A stretch of DNA of 64,000 nucleotides, taken from contig NZ_BMMF01000013.1 of assembly GCF_014645695.1 (NCBI RefSeq), positions 62,001 to 126,000 of the forward strand. The letters are read 5' to 3'. This DNA comes from Salinarimonas ramus. GTDB taxonomy: Bacteria; Pseudomonadota; Alphaproteobacteria; Rhizobiales; Beijerinckiaceae. Positions within the stretch are counted from its first letter, which is position 1. Each line of letters starts with the position of its first letter. The notes beneath the pieces are model-generated. The model did not search any database, was not told the DNA's origin, and was given only the letters and a program-made list of their open reading frames with translations. The translations under genes were made by a program, and so were the position numbers. Of this stretch, positions 36,685 through 49,890 are shown in pieces.

Positions 36685-38058
36685 ATGGACGCGCGCGTCA
36701 ACGACGAACCGCCTTTCGCGGCCGACCGGGAGGCCGATCCCGACCGACCCGCGCCGCGGCGTCCGAGCGTGCTCTCGCGCATCGGCCGGGGCCTCCGGCT
36801 CCTCGTCATGGTGATCTTGCCGATCGCGCTGATCGTCGGCGCGCTCGCCGGCTTCGGCTGGATGCGGGCGACGAAGCCCACCGTCCCCGTCGAACGTCAG
36901 GGCGAGGTGGCGCGGCCGATCGCGGCGATCGTCGCCGATCCCGGGCCCGTCCAGCCGACGCTGACGGTCTACGGCCGCATCGTCTCCGGCCGCTCGGTCG
37001 ACATCCGCGCTCTCGTGTCGGGGCCGATCGTGTCGGTGTCGGACGCCCTCGTCGACGGCGGGCGGGTGGCGGCGGGCGATCCGCTGGTCACCATCGATCC
37101 CTTCGCCTACGAGGGCGCGCTCGTGCGGGCGAACGCGGATCTGGCGGAGGCGCAGGCGCGGATCGCCGAGCTCGAGGCCCGCACCCGGCAGGAGACCGAC
37201 GCGATCGAGCGGGCCCGCGACCAGCTCGTCATCGCCGAGCGGGATCTCGACCGGATCTCGACGCTCCGCGACAGCGGCTCGGCCTCGGCGCGCGCGCTCG
37301 ACGACGTCGAGCTGCGCGTTTCGCAGGCGCGGGCGGCGCTCGAGACGCGGGAGAACCAGCTCGCGATCTACGAGGCCCAGCGCGCGGCACTCGATGCCTC
37401 CCTCGACCGGCTGCTTTTCGCCGTCTCCCAGGCCGAGCGCAATCTCGCGGACACGGTCCTGCGCGCACCTTTCGACGCCCTCGTCTCGGACGTCGGCGCG
37501 GAGGTGGGCAAGGTCGTCTCGCTCAACGACCGGATCGCGACCCTCGTCGCCACGGAGCGGCTCGAGGCGCGCTTCCTCCTCTCGGACGCGCAATACGCCC
37601 GACTCGCCCCGGACGGCGGCCTCGTGGGCCGCCCGGTCACGGTCATCTGGAGCGCCGGCGAGAGCGAGATCAGGCGCGCGGCGACGATCACGCGTGTCGC
37701 CAGCGCGGCGCAGGACGCCTCCTTCGCCGTCTACGCCTCCTTCGACGAGGCAGCGGACGCCGAGGTGCTGCGTCCGGGCGCCTTCGTCGAGGCGCGCCTC
37801 GCCGATCGCGTCTACGAGAACGCGCTCACCCTTCCCGTCACCGCCCTCTACGACGGCGGCGTCTTCACGGTGGACGGCGAGAGCCGGCTCGCGCGCGTGC
37901 CCGTCGAGATCCTCGCCTGGGGCGAGGACGAGGCGGTGGTGCGCGCCCCCGAGATCGCCGCCGGCACGACGATCCTCGCCTCGCGCCTCACGGCGGCCGG
38001 TGCCGGCCAGCTCGTCGAGATACGCACGCCCGCCGCCGACGCGGAGGTCGGGCGATGA
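36685..38058 (+). CDS. RND efflux periplasmic adaptor (second system)
   Basis: A 457-residue membrane fusion protein. The N-terminal region is Pro/Asp-rich and is followed by one TM anchor (VMVILPIALIVGALAGFGW). The barrel-sandwich halves are RALVSGPIVSVSDAL and LRAPFDALVSDVGAEVGKVV, separated by a long coiled coil (about residues 165-260) with many Glu/Arg heptads, and the C-terminal beta-barrel and membrane-proximal parts follow. I chose ATG 36685 over ATG 36673 because GAGGA is better spaced. Its stop overlaps the pump's start (ATGA), so the two are coupled. It differs clearly from the adaptor at 5020. Confidence 0.88.
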   Translation: MDARVNDEPPFAADREADPDRPAPRRPSVLSRIGRGLRLLVMVILPIALIVGALAGFGWMRATKPTVPVERQGEVARPIAAIVADPGPVQPTLTVYGRIVSGRSVDIRALVSGPIVSVSDALVDGGRVAAGDPLVTIDPFAYEGALVRANADLAEAQARIAELEARTRQETDAIERARDQLVIAERDLDRISTLRDSGSASARALDDVELRVSQARAALETRENQLAIYEAQRAALDASLDRLLFAVSQAERNLADTVLRAPFDALVSDVGAEVGKVVSLNDRIATLVATERLEARFLLSDAQYARLAPDGGLVGRPVTVIWSAGESEIRRAATITRVASAAQDASFAVYASFDEAADAEVLRPGAFVEARLADRVYENALTLPVTALYDGGVFTVDGESRLARVPVEILAWGEDEAVVRAPEIAAGTTILASRLTAAGAGQLVEIRTPAADAEVGR

Positions 38059-41000
38059 GCGCCGCGACGGACGAGCGCGACGCCGTGCCCGCGGGCGGCG
38101 GCGGGATCATCGGCATCATCAACGGCTTCCTGCGCCACCGCATCGCCGCGAACCTGCTCGCGCTCGGCGTCGCGTTGATGGGGCTGATGGCGCTCACGCG
38201 CCTCAACACGCAATTCTTCCCGACGGTGCAGATCCCCACGATCTTCGTCACCGTCGCATGGCAGGGCGCGAGCCCGGAGGACGTCTCCACCGCCGTCCTC
38301 GACGTCATCGAGCCCGAGGTGCGCTTCCTCGACGGCGTCGACGACATCACCTCCTACGCCGTCGAAGGGTCGGCACGCATCGTCCTCGAATTCGTCGAGG
38401 GCGCGGACATGGACAAGGCGCTCTCGGACGTCGAGCAGGCGCTGACCTCGATCAGCACGCTGCCGCTCGAGGCGGAGCGCCCCGTCGTCACCCGCGTCGA
38501 ATTCTACGAGACGGTGGCGCTGCTGGCGCTCTCGGGCGACGTCTCCGAGGACACGCTGAAATCCCTCGCCCGCGACGCGCGCGACGGCCTCCTCGACCGC
38601 GGCATCGATCGCGTCGTCTTCACCGGCGACCGCGCCCGCGAGCTGTGGGTGGAGGTCGACGCGGCCGCCATGCGCCGGCTCGGTCTCACCGCAGCGGACG
38701 TCTCCCGCGCGATTGCGAGGACCAACCTGTCCGAGCCGCTCGGCACGCTGGAAGGCGCGAGCGAGCGCACCCTGCGCACCCTCTCGCGCACGGATCGGCC
38801 CTCCGGCATCGGCGCCATCGAGGTCGTCGCCTCGGCGGAGGGCGAGCGCATCTTCGTGCGCGACGTGGCCGCGATCCGCGAGGCGCTGCGCGACGGGGGC
38901 GTGCGCCTCCTGCGCGACGGCGCGCCGATGATCCTCCTCGACATCCAGCGTGCGGAGAGTGCCGACACGCTCCAGAGCATGTCGGCGGCCCTCGACCACG
39001 TGGAGGAGCTCGAGGCCCGCCTGCCGCCGACGGTGCATGCGCAGCTCTTCGACGTGCGCGCGCAGGTCGTCTCCGACCGCATCGAGACACTCTCGCTCAA
39101 CGCCCTCTCGGGCATGGCGATCATCGTCGTCGTGCTCCTGTTCTTCCTCAACACCCGCGTCGCCTTCTGGGTGGCGATGGGCGTGCCGATCTCGCTGCTC
39201 GCCACCTTCGCGCTGATGTGGGCGACGGGGCAGACGATCAACGCGATCTCGCTTCTCGGCCTCATCCTCGTGCTCGGCATCCTCGTCGACGACGCCATCA
39301 TCGTCGGCGAGCACGCGGTGACGCTCACCGAAGCCGGCAAGTCGCCCACCGAGGCCGCCCACGGCGCGGCCATGCGCATGCTCGTGCCCGTCATCGCGGC
39401 GACGACGACCACGCAGGCCGCCTTCCTGCCGGTCTTCATGATCTCGGGCGTGGTCGGGCAGATCATCGTCGCGATCCCCCTTGTCGTCGTCGTGGCGCTC
39501 GCGGCCTCGCTCTTCGAGAGCTTCCTCGTCCTGCCGACGCATCTGCGCCACGCGCTCGCCGCGCAGGAGCGCGCCAAGGCCCGCGCGGCGCGCCGGGCAC
39601 GGCCCTCCGCGATGAGCCGCATGCGCGCGGGGCTGGAGCGCGGCATCGACCGCTTCCGCAACGGGCCGATCCGGGCGCTCGCGCGGATCGCCTATGCCTG
39701 GCGCTACTCGACCATCGCGCTCGCCGTCGCGGCGCTGATCCTCTCGGTGGGCCTCATCGCCGGCGGGCGCGTGCAATTCACCTTCTTCCCCACGCCCGAG
39801 CCCGAATACGTCACCGCCGAGATCATGTTCGCGCCCGGCATGTCGGAAGCCGCCATGGTCGACGCCCTCGCCCGCGTCGAGGACGCGATCGAGGCGGCGG
39901 ACGCGGACATCGCGGCGCAGAGCGGCGAGCGCGTCGTGCGCTTCGCCTTCTCGCGCCTGGGCGTCGCCGGGCAGAAGCGCGGGGACAACATGGCGACCGT
40001 GGAGGTCGAGCTGACGCCCGGCGAGGAGCGCACGATCCGCACGCCCGACGTCGTCGCCGCCTTCGAGGCGGCCGTGCCGGCGATCCCGGGGCTCGACGAG
40101 ATCTCCATCACCGGCCGCCGATCGGGCCCGCCGGGCTCGGACATCGACGTCTCGTTCACGGGCGCCGACCTCGCGACGCTCAAGGCCGCCGCCGAGGAGC
40201 TGAAGCTGCGGCTTCGCGACTATCCAGGCGTCTACGGCATCGCCGACGACACGCCTTTCGGCAAGAACGAGATCGTGCTCGCAACGACGCCGCGGGGCGA
40301 GGCGCTGGGCCTCACCGCCGACGTCGTGATCTCCCAGGTGCGCGCCGTCTATCAGGGCGCCGTCGCCATGCGCTTCGCCGCCGGCGAGGAGGAGGTGACG
40401 ATCCGCGTCAAGCAGGAGGGCGCGGACGAATCGGTCGCGGGCCTCCTCGACATGATGCTGCGCACGCCGTCCGGCGCTCAGGTGCGCCTCGGCGACGTCG
40501 TCACCATCGACGAGCGCGCCGCCTTCGCGCTGATCCAGCGCCGCGACGGGCGCGTCGCCGTCACGGTGACGGCGGACGTCAACGCCGACGTCACGCCCGA
40601 GGGCGAGGTGCGCGGCGACGTCGTCGACAACATCCTGCCGGCGCTGCGCTCGCAATACGGCGTCGAGACCGCCGTGCGCGGGCGCGCCGAGACGCAGGCC
40701 GCCGCCTTCGGGGACCTCGGCTTCGGCGCCATCGTGGCGCTGGCGGCGATCTACGTGATCCTCGCCCTCGTCTTCCAGAACTGGTCGCAGCCGATCCTGG
40801 TGATGCTCGTCATCCCCTTCGGCTTCATCGGCGCCGTGATCGGGCACTGGATCCTCGGCTTCCAGTTCGCCTTCCTGTCGATGGTGGGGCTGCTCGGGCT
40901 CTCGGGCATCCTCGTCAACGGCTCCATCGTCCTCGTCGACCGCTACAACGAGCGCGTCCGCGACGGCGAGGACCCGGCCTCCGCGGCGGTCGCCTCGTCG

Positions 41001-41246
41001 GTCGACCGCTTCCGCGCTGTGCTGCTCACCACGCTGACGACGTCGGGCGGCATGGCGCCGCTCATCGCGGAGAAGAGCCTGCAGGCGCAGTTCCTCATCC
41101 CCATCGCGATCACGCTCTCCTTCGGGCTGCTGGTCGCGGCGCTGATCATCCTTTTCGTCGTGCCGGCGCTGCTGGGCGTCGCGCAGGACCTCGCCCGGAT
41201 GAAGCGCGGCTATCTCCGGCTCGCGGGGCTCGCGGAGGTGCGCTGA
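38055..41246 (+). CDS. RND-family efflux transporter (second system)
   Basis: A 1063-residue RND pump. TM1 lies at about residues 33-52 after a Gly-rich cytosolic start (PAGGGGIIGIINGFLRH). The TM4 relay motif LGILVDDAIIVGEH keeps both aspartates, while the TM10 position of the AcrB lysine reads ILVNGSIVLVD. Two large periplasmic loops of about 300 residues are present. It is more like the MdtB/putative acriflavin group than AcrB itself; the substrate is unknown. It forms a two-gene operon with the adaptor upstream and ends 11 bases before a half copy of the dispersed repeat. Confidence 0.9.
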   Translation: MSAATDERDAVPAGGGGIIGIINGFLRHRIAANLLALGVALMGLMALTRLNTQFFPTVQIPTIFVTVAWQGASPEDVSTAVLDVIEPEVRFLDGVDDITSYAVEGSARIVLEFVEGADMDKALSDVEQALTSISTLPLEAERPVVTRVEFYETVALLALSGDVSEDTLKSLARDARDGLLDRGIDRVVFTGDRARELWVEVDAAAMRRLGLTAADVSRAIARTNLSEPLGTLEGASERTLRTLSRTDRPSGIGAIEVVASAEGERIFVRDVAAIREALRDGGVRLLRDGAPMILLDIQRAESADTLQSMSAALDHVEELEARLPPTVHAQLFDVRAQVVSDRIETLSLNALSGMAIIVVVLLFFLNTRVAFWVAMGVPISLLATFALMWATGQTINAISLLGLILVLGILVDDAIIVGEHAVTLTEAGKSPTEAAHGAAMRMLVPVIAATTTTQAAFLPVFMISGVVGQIIVAIPLVVVVALAASLFESFLVLPTHLRHALAAQERAKARAARRARPSAMSRMRAGLERGIDRFRNGPIRALARIAYAWRYSTIALAVAALILSVGLIAGGRVQFTFFPTPEPEYVTAEIMFAPGMSEAAMVDALARVEDAIEAADADIAAQSGERVVRFAFSRLGVAGQKRGDNMATVEVELTPGEERTIRTPDVVAAFEAAVPAIPGLDEISITGRRSGPPGSDIDVSFTGADLATLKAAAEELKLRLRDYPGVYGIADDTPFGKNEIVLATTPRGEALGLTADVVISQVRAVYQGAVAMRFAAGEEEVTIRVKQEGADESVAGLLDMMLRTPSGAQVRLGDVVTIDERAAFALIQRRDGRVAVTVTADVNADVTPEGEVRGDVVDNILPALRSQYGVETAVRGRAETQAAAFGDLGFGAIVALAAIYVILALVFQNWSQPILVMLVIPFGFIGAVIGHWILGFQFAFLSMVGLLGLSGILVNGSIVLVDRYNERVRDGEDPASAAVASSVDRFRAVLLTTLTTSGGMAPLIAEKSLQAQFLIPIAITLSFGLLVAALIILFVVPALLGVAQDLARMKRGYLRLAGLAEVR

Positions 41247-41256
41247 GGGGGCGGCC

Positions 41257-41284
41257 GTCGTCCTCCCCTGCGGAGAGGTGGCGC
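41257..41284. repeat. Dispersed intergenic repeat, half unit (copy 6)
   Basis: Twenty-eight bases identical to 1810-1837 (contains CTCCCCTGCGGAGAGGTGG). It lies in the 64-bp gap between the convergent ends of the RND pump and the P-type ATPase, again next to an RND gene but on the other side of its orientation. Confidence 0.75.
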
Positions 41285-41310
41285 TTGGTGCAGGCGTATC
41301 GGTGGTCGCC

Positions 41311-44046
<2,736 letters not shown>

Positions 44047-44067
44047 GGGCGGATCACTCCACGCATC

Positions 44068-44231
44068 TCTCCTTCCCTGTAGGGGAAGGTGGCGCCGGCG
44101 AAGCCGGTGACGGATGGGGCACGCCGAACGGCGTGCTCGGCGAAGCCGAGATGGGGCGTTTCACCGGCAAGCGACGGACCCCACCCCTCGCCGGCTGGCG
44201 CCGGCATTCCCCTCCCCTACAGGAAGGGACA
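44068..44231. repeat. Dispersed intergenic repeat, inverted pair (copy 7)
   Basis: It lies between the 5' end of the P-type ATPase gene and the 3' end of the nitrilase fusion gene. The left unit is CCTTCCCTGTAGGGGAAGG, then GGCGCCGGCGAAGCCGGTG and ACGGATGGGGC. The right unit ends CCCCTCCCCTACAGGAAGGG. The centre contains extra small hairpins (GCCGAACGGC, CTCGGCGAAGCCGAG). Confidence 0.8.
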
Positions 44232-44233
44232 CC

Positions 44234-45931
<1,698 letters not shown>

Positions 45932-45989
45932 GAAAGCCTCTCTTCTCGCATGGGCCGGCCTGCGCGGGCCGGCCTCTCAAGTGATGATC

Positions 45990-47762
45990 CTAGAGCGGCC
46001 AGACGACGAGGATCATCGGGATTCCCACGCACAGGACGACGATCTCCAAGGGCAGGCCGAGGCGCCAGTAGTCTCCGAATCGAAAACCGCCGGGGCCCAG
46101 GATCAGCGTGTTGTTCTGGTGGCCGATCGGCGTGAGGAACGCGCAGGACGAGCCGATCGCCACCGCCATCAGGAACGGGTCCGGATTTGCGCCCATCACC
46201 CCCGCGATCCCGATCGCGATCGGACACATAACGGTCGCGGTCGCCGCATTGTTCATGAAATCGGTGAGACACATGGTCATCACCATGAGGCCGACGAGCA
46301 CCAGGACGGGGCTGCTCTCGCCCATCAGCCCCATCATGCCGCGCGCCAGCATGTCGGCCGCACCCGTCGCCGCGACGGCGCCGGCGACGGGGATGAGCGC
46401 GCCGAGCAGCACGATCACCGGCCACTCCACCGCCGTGTAGACCTCCCGCGTGGGCACGATGGACGCGAGCACGTAGGCGAGCGCGGCGAGCGTGAAAGCG
46501 ATCTCGGCGGGCAGGATCGCGAGCGCGGTGGCCGCGATGGCCGCGCCGAAGATGCCGGCGGCGAGCCACGCGTCGCGCTTGGCCGGGAAGCGCAGCGCGC
46601 GCTCGGCCAGCGGCACGCAGTCGAAATGCGCGGAGAAGTCGGCGAGCGTGTCGGGCGTGCCCTGGAGCAGCAGCACGTCGCCGGGCGCGAGACGCGTCTG
46701 GCGCAGCCGCGAGATCGAGCGCCGGCCCTGGCGGGAAATGGCGAGGAGATTGATCGCGTGGCGCGAGCGCAGCTTCAGATGCTGGGCCGTGCGCCCGACC
46801 AGCGGCGAGCCCGGGCGCACCACGACCTCCGCCATCACGGTGTGCTCGGCCTCGGGCGCGCGCACGCCGGTGCGCTTGTCCTCCTCCAGCGTCAGGCCGA
46901 GCTTGGCCAGCGCCTGGGCGAGGTTCTTCGAATCGGCCTCGATGACGAGGATGTCGTCCTCGCGCACGCTGCGCCAGTTCTGCGGGGCGGGGATGCGGGC
47001 GTTGTCGCGCACGAGGCCCACGACCTGCGCCTCCGCCGCCGCGAGGGTCTCCTCGACCTCCTTGAGTGTCATGCCCACGGCCCGCGCCTTGGCAGGCACC
47101 CGCGCCTCGGTGAGGTAGGCACCGATGTCGAAGTTTTGCCCCGCGCTACGCGGCCGCTCGGGAACGAGGAAGCGCGCGCCGAGAACGACGAGGAGCACGC
47201 CCGCGCCGGCCACCGCGAGCCCCACGGGCGTGAAGGCGAACATGCCGAAGGGCTCGCCCGTCGCCTCGGCTCGGAAGGCGGCGACGATCAGGTTCGGCGG
47301 CGTGCCGATGAGCGTCGTCATGCCGCCGAGGATGGAGGCGAAGGAGAGCGGCATCAGGATCTGCCCCGGCGCCACGTTCACCCGCCGCGCGGCTCCGAGG
47401 GCAGCCGGCATCATCAGCGCCAGCGCGCCGATGTTGTTCATGAACGACGACATGGCGGCCGTGAGCGCGCAGAAGATCAGGATGATGCGCCACGGTCCGG
47501 CCGCATCGGGAACCACCCGGCGGATCAGGCGGTCGATCAAACCGGAGGACGCGAGGCCGTGGCTGAGCACGAGCACCGCGGCGACGGTGACGACCGCCGG
47601 GTGACCGAAGCCGGCGAAGGCCTGCGAGGCCGGCACGAGGCCGACCAGCACGCACGCGATCAGCGCCGCGACGGCCACGAGGTCGTGACGCCAGCGTCCC
47701 CACAGGAAGAACCCCATGGCGACGGCGATGATCGCGAGGATGAGGGCTTGGGGCGCCGTCAT
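45990..47762 (-). CDS. SLC13/DASS-family permease with two TrkA-C domains
   Basis: A 590-residue ion-coupled anion transporter. TM segments flank a central cytosolic part (about residues 205-375) with two TrkA-C-like (RCK_C) domains, seen around VGMTLKEVEETLAAAEAQVVG and SPLVGRTAQHLKLR. Paired family motifs are SSFMNNIGALALMMP with IGTPPNLIV in the first half and LTDFMNNAATATVMCPIA with TPIGHQNNTLIL in the second. Members carry sulfate, dicarboxylates or other anions; the substrate is unknown. It is divergent from the YbfB-type MFS gene; the 286-bp gap is GC-rich with no recognisable gene. Confidence 0.88.
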   Translation of the reverse strand: MTAPQALILAIIAVAMGFFLWGRWRHDLVAVAALIACVLVGLVPASQAFAGFGHPAVVTVAAVLVLSHGLASSGLIDRLIRRVVPDAAGPWRIILIFCALTAAMSSFMNNIGALALMMPAALGAARRVNVAPGQILMPLSFASILGGMTTLIGTPPNLIVAAFRAEATGEPFGMFAFTPVGLAVAGAGVLLVVLGARFLVPERPRSAGQNFDIGAYLTEARVPAKARAVGMTLKEVEETLAAAEAQVVGLVRDNARIPAPQNWRSVREDDILVIEADSKNLAQALAKLGLTLEEDKRTGVRAPEAEHTVMAEVVVRPGSPLVGRTAQHLKLRSRHAINLLAISRQGRRSISRLRQTRLAPGDVLLLQGTPDTLADFSAHFDCVPLAERALRFPAKRDAWLAAGIFGAAIAATALAILPAEIAFTLAALAYVLASIVPTREVYTAVEWPVIVLLGALIPVAGAVAATGAADMLARGMMGLMGESSPVLVLVGLMVMTMCLTDFMNNAATATVMCPIAIGIAGVMGANPDPFLMAVAIGSSCAFLTPIGHQNNTLILGPGGFRFGDYWRLGLPLEIVVLCVGIPMILVVWPL

Positions 47763-48048
47763 GCGCCGTTCCGGCCGGTCCGAGCTGCGGGCATGGGCGA
47801 CGCGGCAGGCAAGGGCGACGGGCTCCCGCACGCCGCCTCGTCCGCGAGCGCCGCGCTTCCCGCGAAGTTCGACCACACATCGGCGCGGCGGGCAAGCCCC
47901 AGGTTGGCCCGCAAAGAGCGCTTGCCGGGCGCTCGACCGGAGCGTGCGTCCGCTGCGGGTCCGCTTCGCGTGCCGTGCGTGCCGCGCGCCTTGCGGTGCG
48001 GCCGGCCGCGGCCTACGGCTCGACGGAAATGCGTACGCGGAGGCGGCG

Positions 48049-49230
48049 ATGGCGGGCGAGGCGGAGATGCGGACGAAGGCGCCGAGCGGCGGGCTCGCGC
48101 CCTGGCTCCCGGCGCTGCTGGCGGTGATCGTCGGCATCGGCTTCGCGCGCTTCGCCTACACCCCGCTCCTGCCGCTCCTCGTCGAGCGGGGCTGGGTGAG
48201 CGCCGCCGAGGGCGCTTTCGCGGGTGCTGCGAATCTCGCGGGCTATCTCGTCGGCGCGCTGGCGGCGCAGGCGCTCGCGGGAAGGCCCGAGCGCGGGGCG
48301 ATCCTCAACGCCTCGCTCGTTCTCGCCATCGTCTCGCTCGGCGCCTGCGCCGCGCCGCTCGGAGCGACCTGGCTCTCCGGCTTCCGCTTTCTCGCGGGTG
48401 TGGCCGGCGGGCTGATCATGGTGCTCGGTCCCTCCGCGATCCTGGCGCGCACGCCGCCGGAGGCGAAGAGCCGGGTCTCGGGCTACGTCTTCGCGGGCGT
48501 GGGCATCGGCGTCATGCTGTCGGGCGCCCTCCTCCCGGCGCTCGCGACGCTCGGCCTCGTGACGACCTGGCTCGCGCTGGCCGCCATGGCGCTCGTCCTC
48601 ACCGCGATCGCGTGGCGCCGCTGGCCGGAAGGCGCGGGCGCCGCCGCCGCGGGCGAGATGCCGAAGCGCGCGCCCTTGGCCATCGCGCTCCTCGTCCTCG
48701 CCTATGCCAGCGACGGCGCCGGCTTCGTGCCGCACACGCTCTTCCTGTCGGACTTCGTCGCCCGCGGCCTGGGGCGGGGAGAGGCCGCGGGCGGGCTCGC
48801 CTGGACGGCCTTCGGCATCGGCGCCGTCGTCGGCGCGCCGCTGTGCGGGCTCGTCGCCTCACGGATCGGCGCCGGGCCCGCCCTCGTCGGGGCCCTGTTC
48901 CTCAAGGCTGCGGCCGTCGCCCTGCCCCTCGTCTCGACCAGCGCCGTGGCGCTCGGGGCCTCCGCGATCCTCGTGGGCGCGCTCACGCCCGGCATGGTCG
49001 CGCTCGCCGCCGCGCTGACGGCGACCCTGGCGAGCGGCCCCGCCCAGGCCCGCCTCTTCGGCACCATGACCATCGCCTTCGCCGTCGCCCAGGCGGCGGG
49101 CGCCTACGCCCTCTCCGCCCTCTTCGCTGCGAGCGGCTCCCACCTGCCGCTCTTCGCGACCGGCGCAGCGGTGCTCGCGGCGGGTGGGTTGGCGGCCGTG
49201 GGGGCGGTGCGGATGGTGGGAAGGGGCTAA
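48049..49230 (+). CDS. YbfB/YjiJ-family MFS transporter
   Basis: A 393-residue MFS protein of about twelve helices. The start LPALLAVIVGIGFARFAYTPLLPLL is characteristic of the YbfB/YjiJ (UPF0226) group. Other landmarks are ANLAGYLVGALAA, GPSAILARTPPEAKSRVSGYVFAGVGIG and DGAGFVPHTLFLSDFVARGLG. Small-molecule efflux is likely, substrate unknown. The ATG at 48049 has GGAGGCGG upstream; ATG 48067 is the alternative. Downstream the base composition falls sharply (about 40% G+C at 49261-49320). Confidence 0.82.
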   Translation: MAGEAEMRTKAPSGGLAPWLPALLAVIVGIGFARFAYTPLLPLLVERGWVSAAEGAFAGAANLAGYLVGALAAQALAGRPERGAILNASLVLAIVSLGACAAPLGATWLSGFRFLAGVAGGLIMVLGPSAILARTPPEAKSRVSGYVFAGVGIGVMLSGALLPALATLGLVTTWLALAAMALVLTAIAWRRWPEGAGAAAAGEMPKRAPLAIALLVLAYASDGAGFVPHTLFLSDFVARGLGRGEAAGGLAWTAFGIGAVVGAPLCGLVASRIGAGPALVGALFLKAAAVALPLVSTSAVALGASAILVGALTPGMVALAAALTATLASGPAQARLFGTMTIAFAVAQAAGAYALSALFAASGSHLPLFATGAAVLAAGGLAAVGAVRMVGRG

Positions 49231-49314
49231 GTCGGGTCACGTCCTGAGGGTTGTAGATTATACCATTCAGGATGGTTTCATCCTTAACTAGCATGCAATG
49301 ATGTGCACTCTTCT

Positions 49315-49333
49315 TGACATGCATGTGCTGTCA
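49315..49333. promoter_or_regulatory. Promoter and inverted repeat before yefM-yoeB
   Basis: A -35 box TTGACA (49314-49319) sits inside the inverted repeat TGACA-N9-TGTCA and also overlaps the palindrome ACATGCATGT (49317-49326). A second repeat TGCA-N6-TGCA lies just upstream. The -10 region (CATTTT at 49337) is poor. This is where a YefM-YoeB complex would repress its own operon. Confidence 0.45.
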
Positions 49334-49365
49334 GGCCATTTTCCACGAACAGCAGGAACCGAGCC

Positions 49366-49614
49366 ATGGCACACGTATCGTCCTCTTCATTTCGTGATCT
49401 CGAGGAATTCCTCGATAGCGTCTGCGCGTCCGACGTGCCGGTGACGGTCACGCGCACGGACAAGAAGTCGGTCGTCGTCCTATCCGAGGACGAGTATTCC
49501 AGCTTGATGGAAACGCTTTATCTCCTGCGAAGCCCTGCGAACGCGCGGGACTTGCGAGAGTCCGTGGCGGACCTGGACGCTGGTCGCGGTCTGGAGCGTA
49601 ATCTTCTGTCGTGA
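49366..49614 (+). CDS. yefM: Antitoxin, Phd/YefM family
   Basis: An 82-residue antitoxin. The N-terminal part binds DNA (SSSFRDLEEFLDSV with VPVTVTRTDKKSVVVLSEDEYSSLMETLYLL), and the C-terminal tail (about residues 57-82) should wrap the toxin. Its G+C is about 57% in the stretch I counted, lower than the flanks. The stop overlaps the GTG of yoeB, so the antitoxin is translated first and coupled to the toxin, as is usual. The CAGGAAC ribosome site lies 8-9 bases before the ATG. Confidence 0.9.
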   Translation: MAHVSSSSFRDLEEFLDSVCASDVPVTVTRTDKKSVVVLSEDEYSSLMETLYLLRSPANARDLRESVADLDAGRGLERNLLS

Positions 49615-49877
49615 AGCTCCTCTGGTCGCCCGCTGCCTGGGAGGCGTATCTCTCTTGGCAGAAAGAGAATCCCGAGGGCCTCAAGCGGCTCAACGAATTG
49701 ATTAGGGAAGTACAGCGTACTCCGTTCACCGGGACCGGAAAGCCGGAGCCGCTGAGAGGCGATCTTACGGGATGGTGGTCGCGCCGGATCACCAAGGAGC
49801 ACCGGCTGGTCTATCGAGTGCGCGGCAAAGGTGATGAGCAATTCGTCGAGATCGCTCAGTGCCGCTACCACTATTGA
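49611..49877 (+). CDS. yoeB: Toxin YoeB, ribosome-dependent mRNA interferase
   Basis: An 88-residue Txe/YoeB toxin that cuts mRNA at the ribosome during stress once its antitoxin is degraded. It aligns closely with E. coli YoeB: WSPAAWEAYLSW, RTPFTGTGKPEPL (catalytic Glu), WSRRITKEHRLVYRV (Arg) and the ending CRYHY (His-Tyr). All key residues are present, so it looks active. The GTG start overlaps yefM (GTGA). It ends 13 bp from the convergent DUF433 gene. Confidence 0.93.
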   Translation: MKLLWSPAAWEAYLSWQKENPEGLKRLNELIREVQRTPFTGTGKPEPLRGDLTGWWSRRITKEHRLVYRVRGKGDEQFVEIAQCRYHY

Positions 49878-49890
49878 GAGGCGATAGTGC

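Noticed and set aside
44068-44231. Possible CRISPR-like or riboswitch structure before the P-type ATPase
   Set aside because: The hairpins are the dispersed repeat pair seen elsewhere; there are no evenly spaced direct repeats with unique spacers.
47763-48048. A gene in the gap between the SLC13 and MFS genes
   Set aside because: Open frames exist but they are Arg/Ala-rich with no start signal or recognisable domain; the region most likely holds the divergent promoters.
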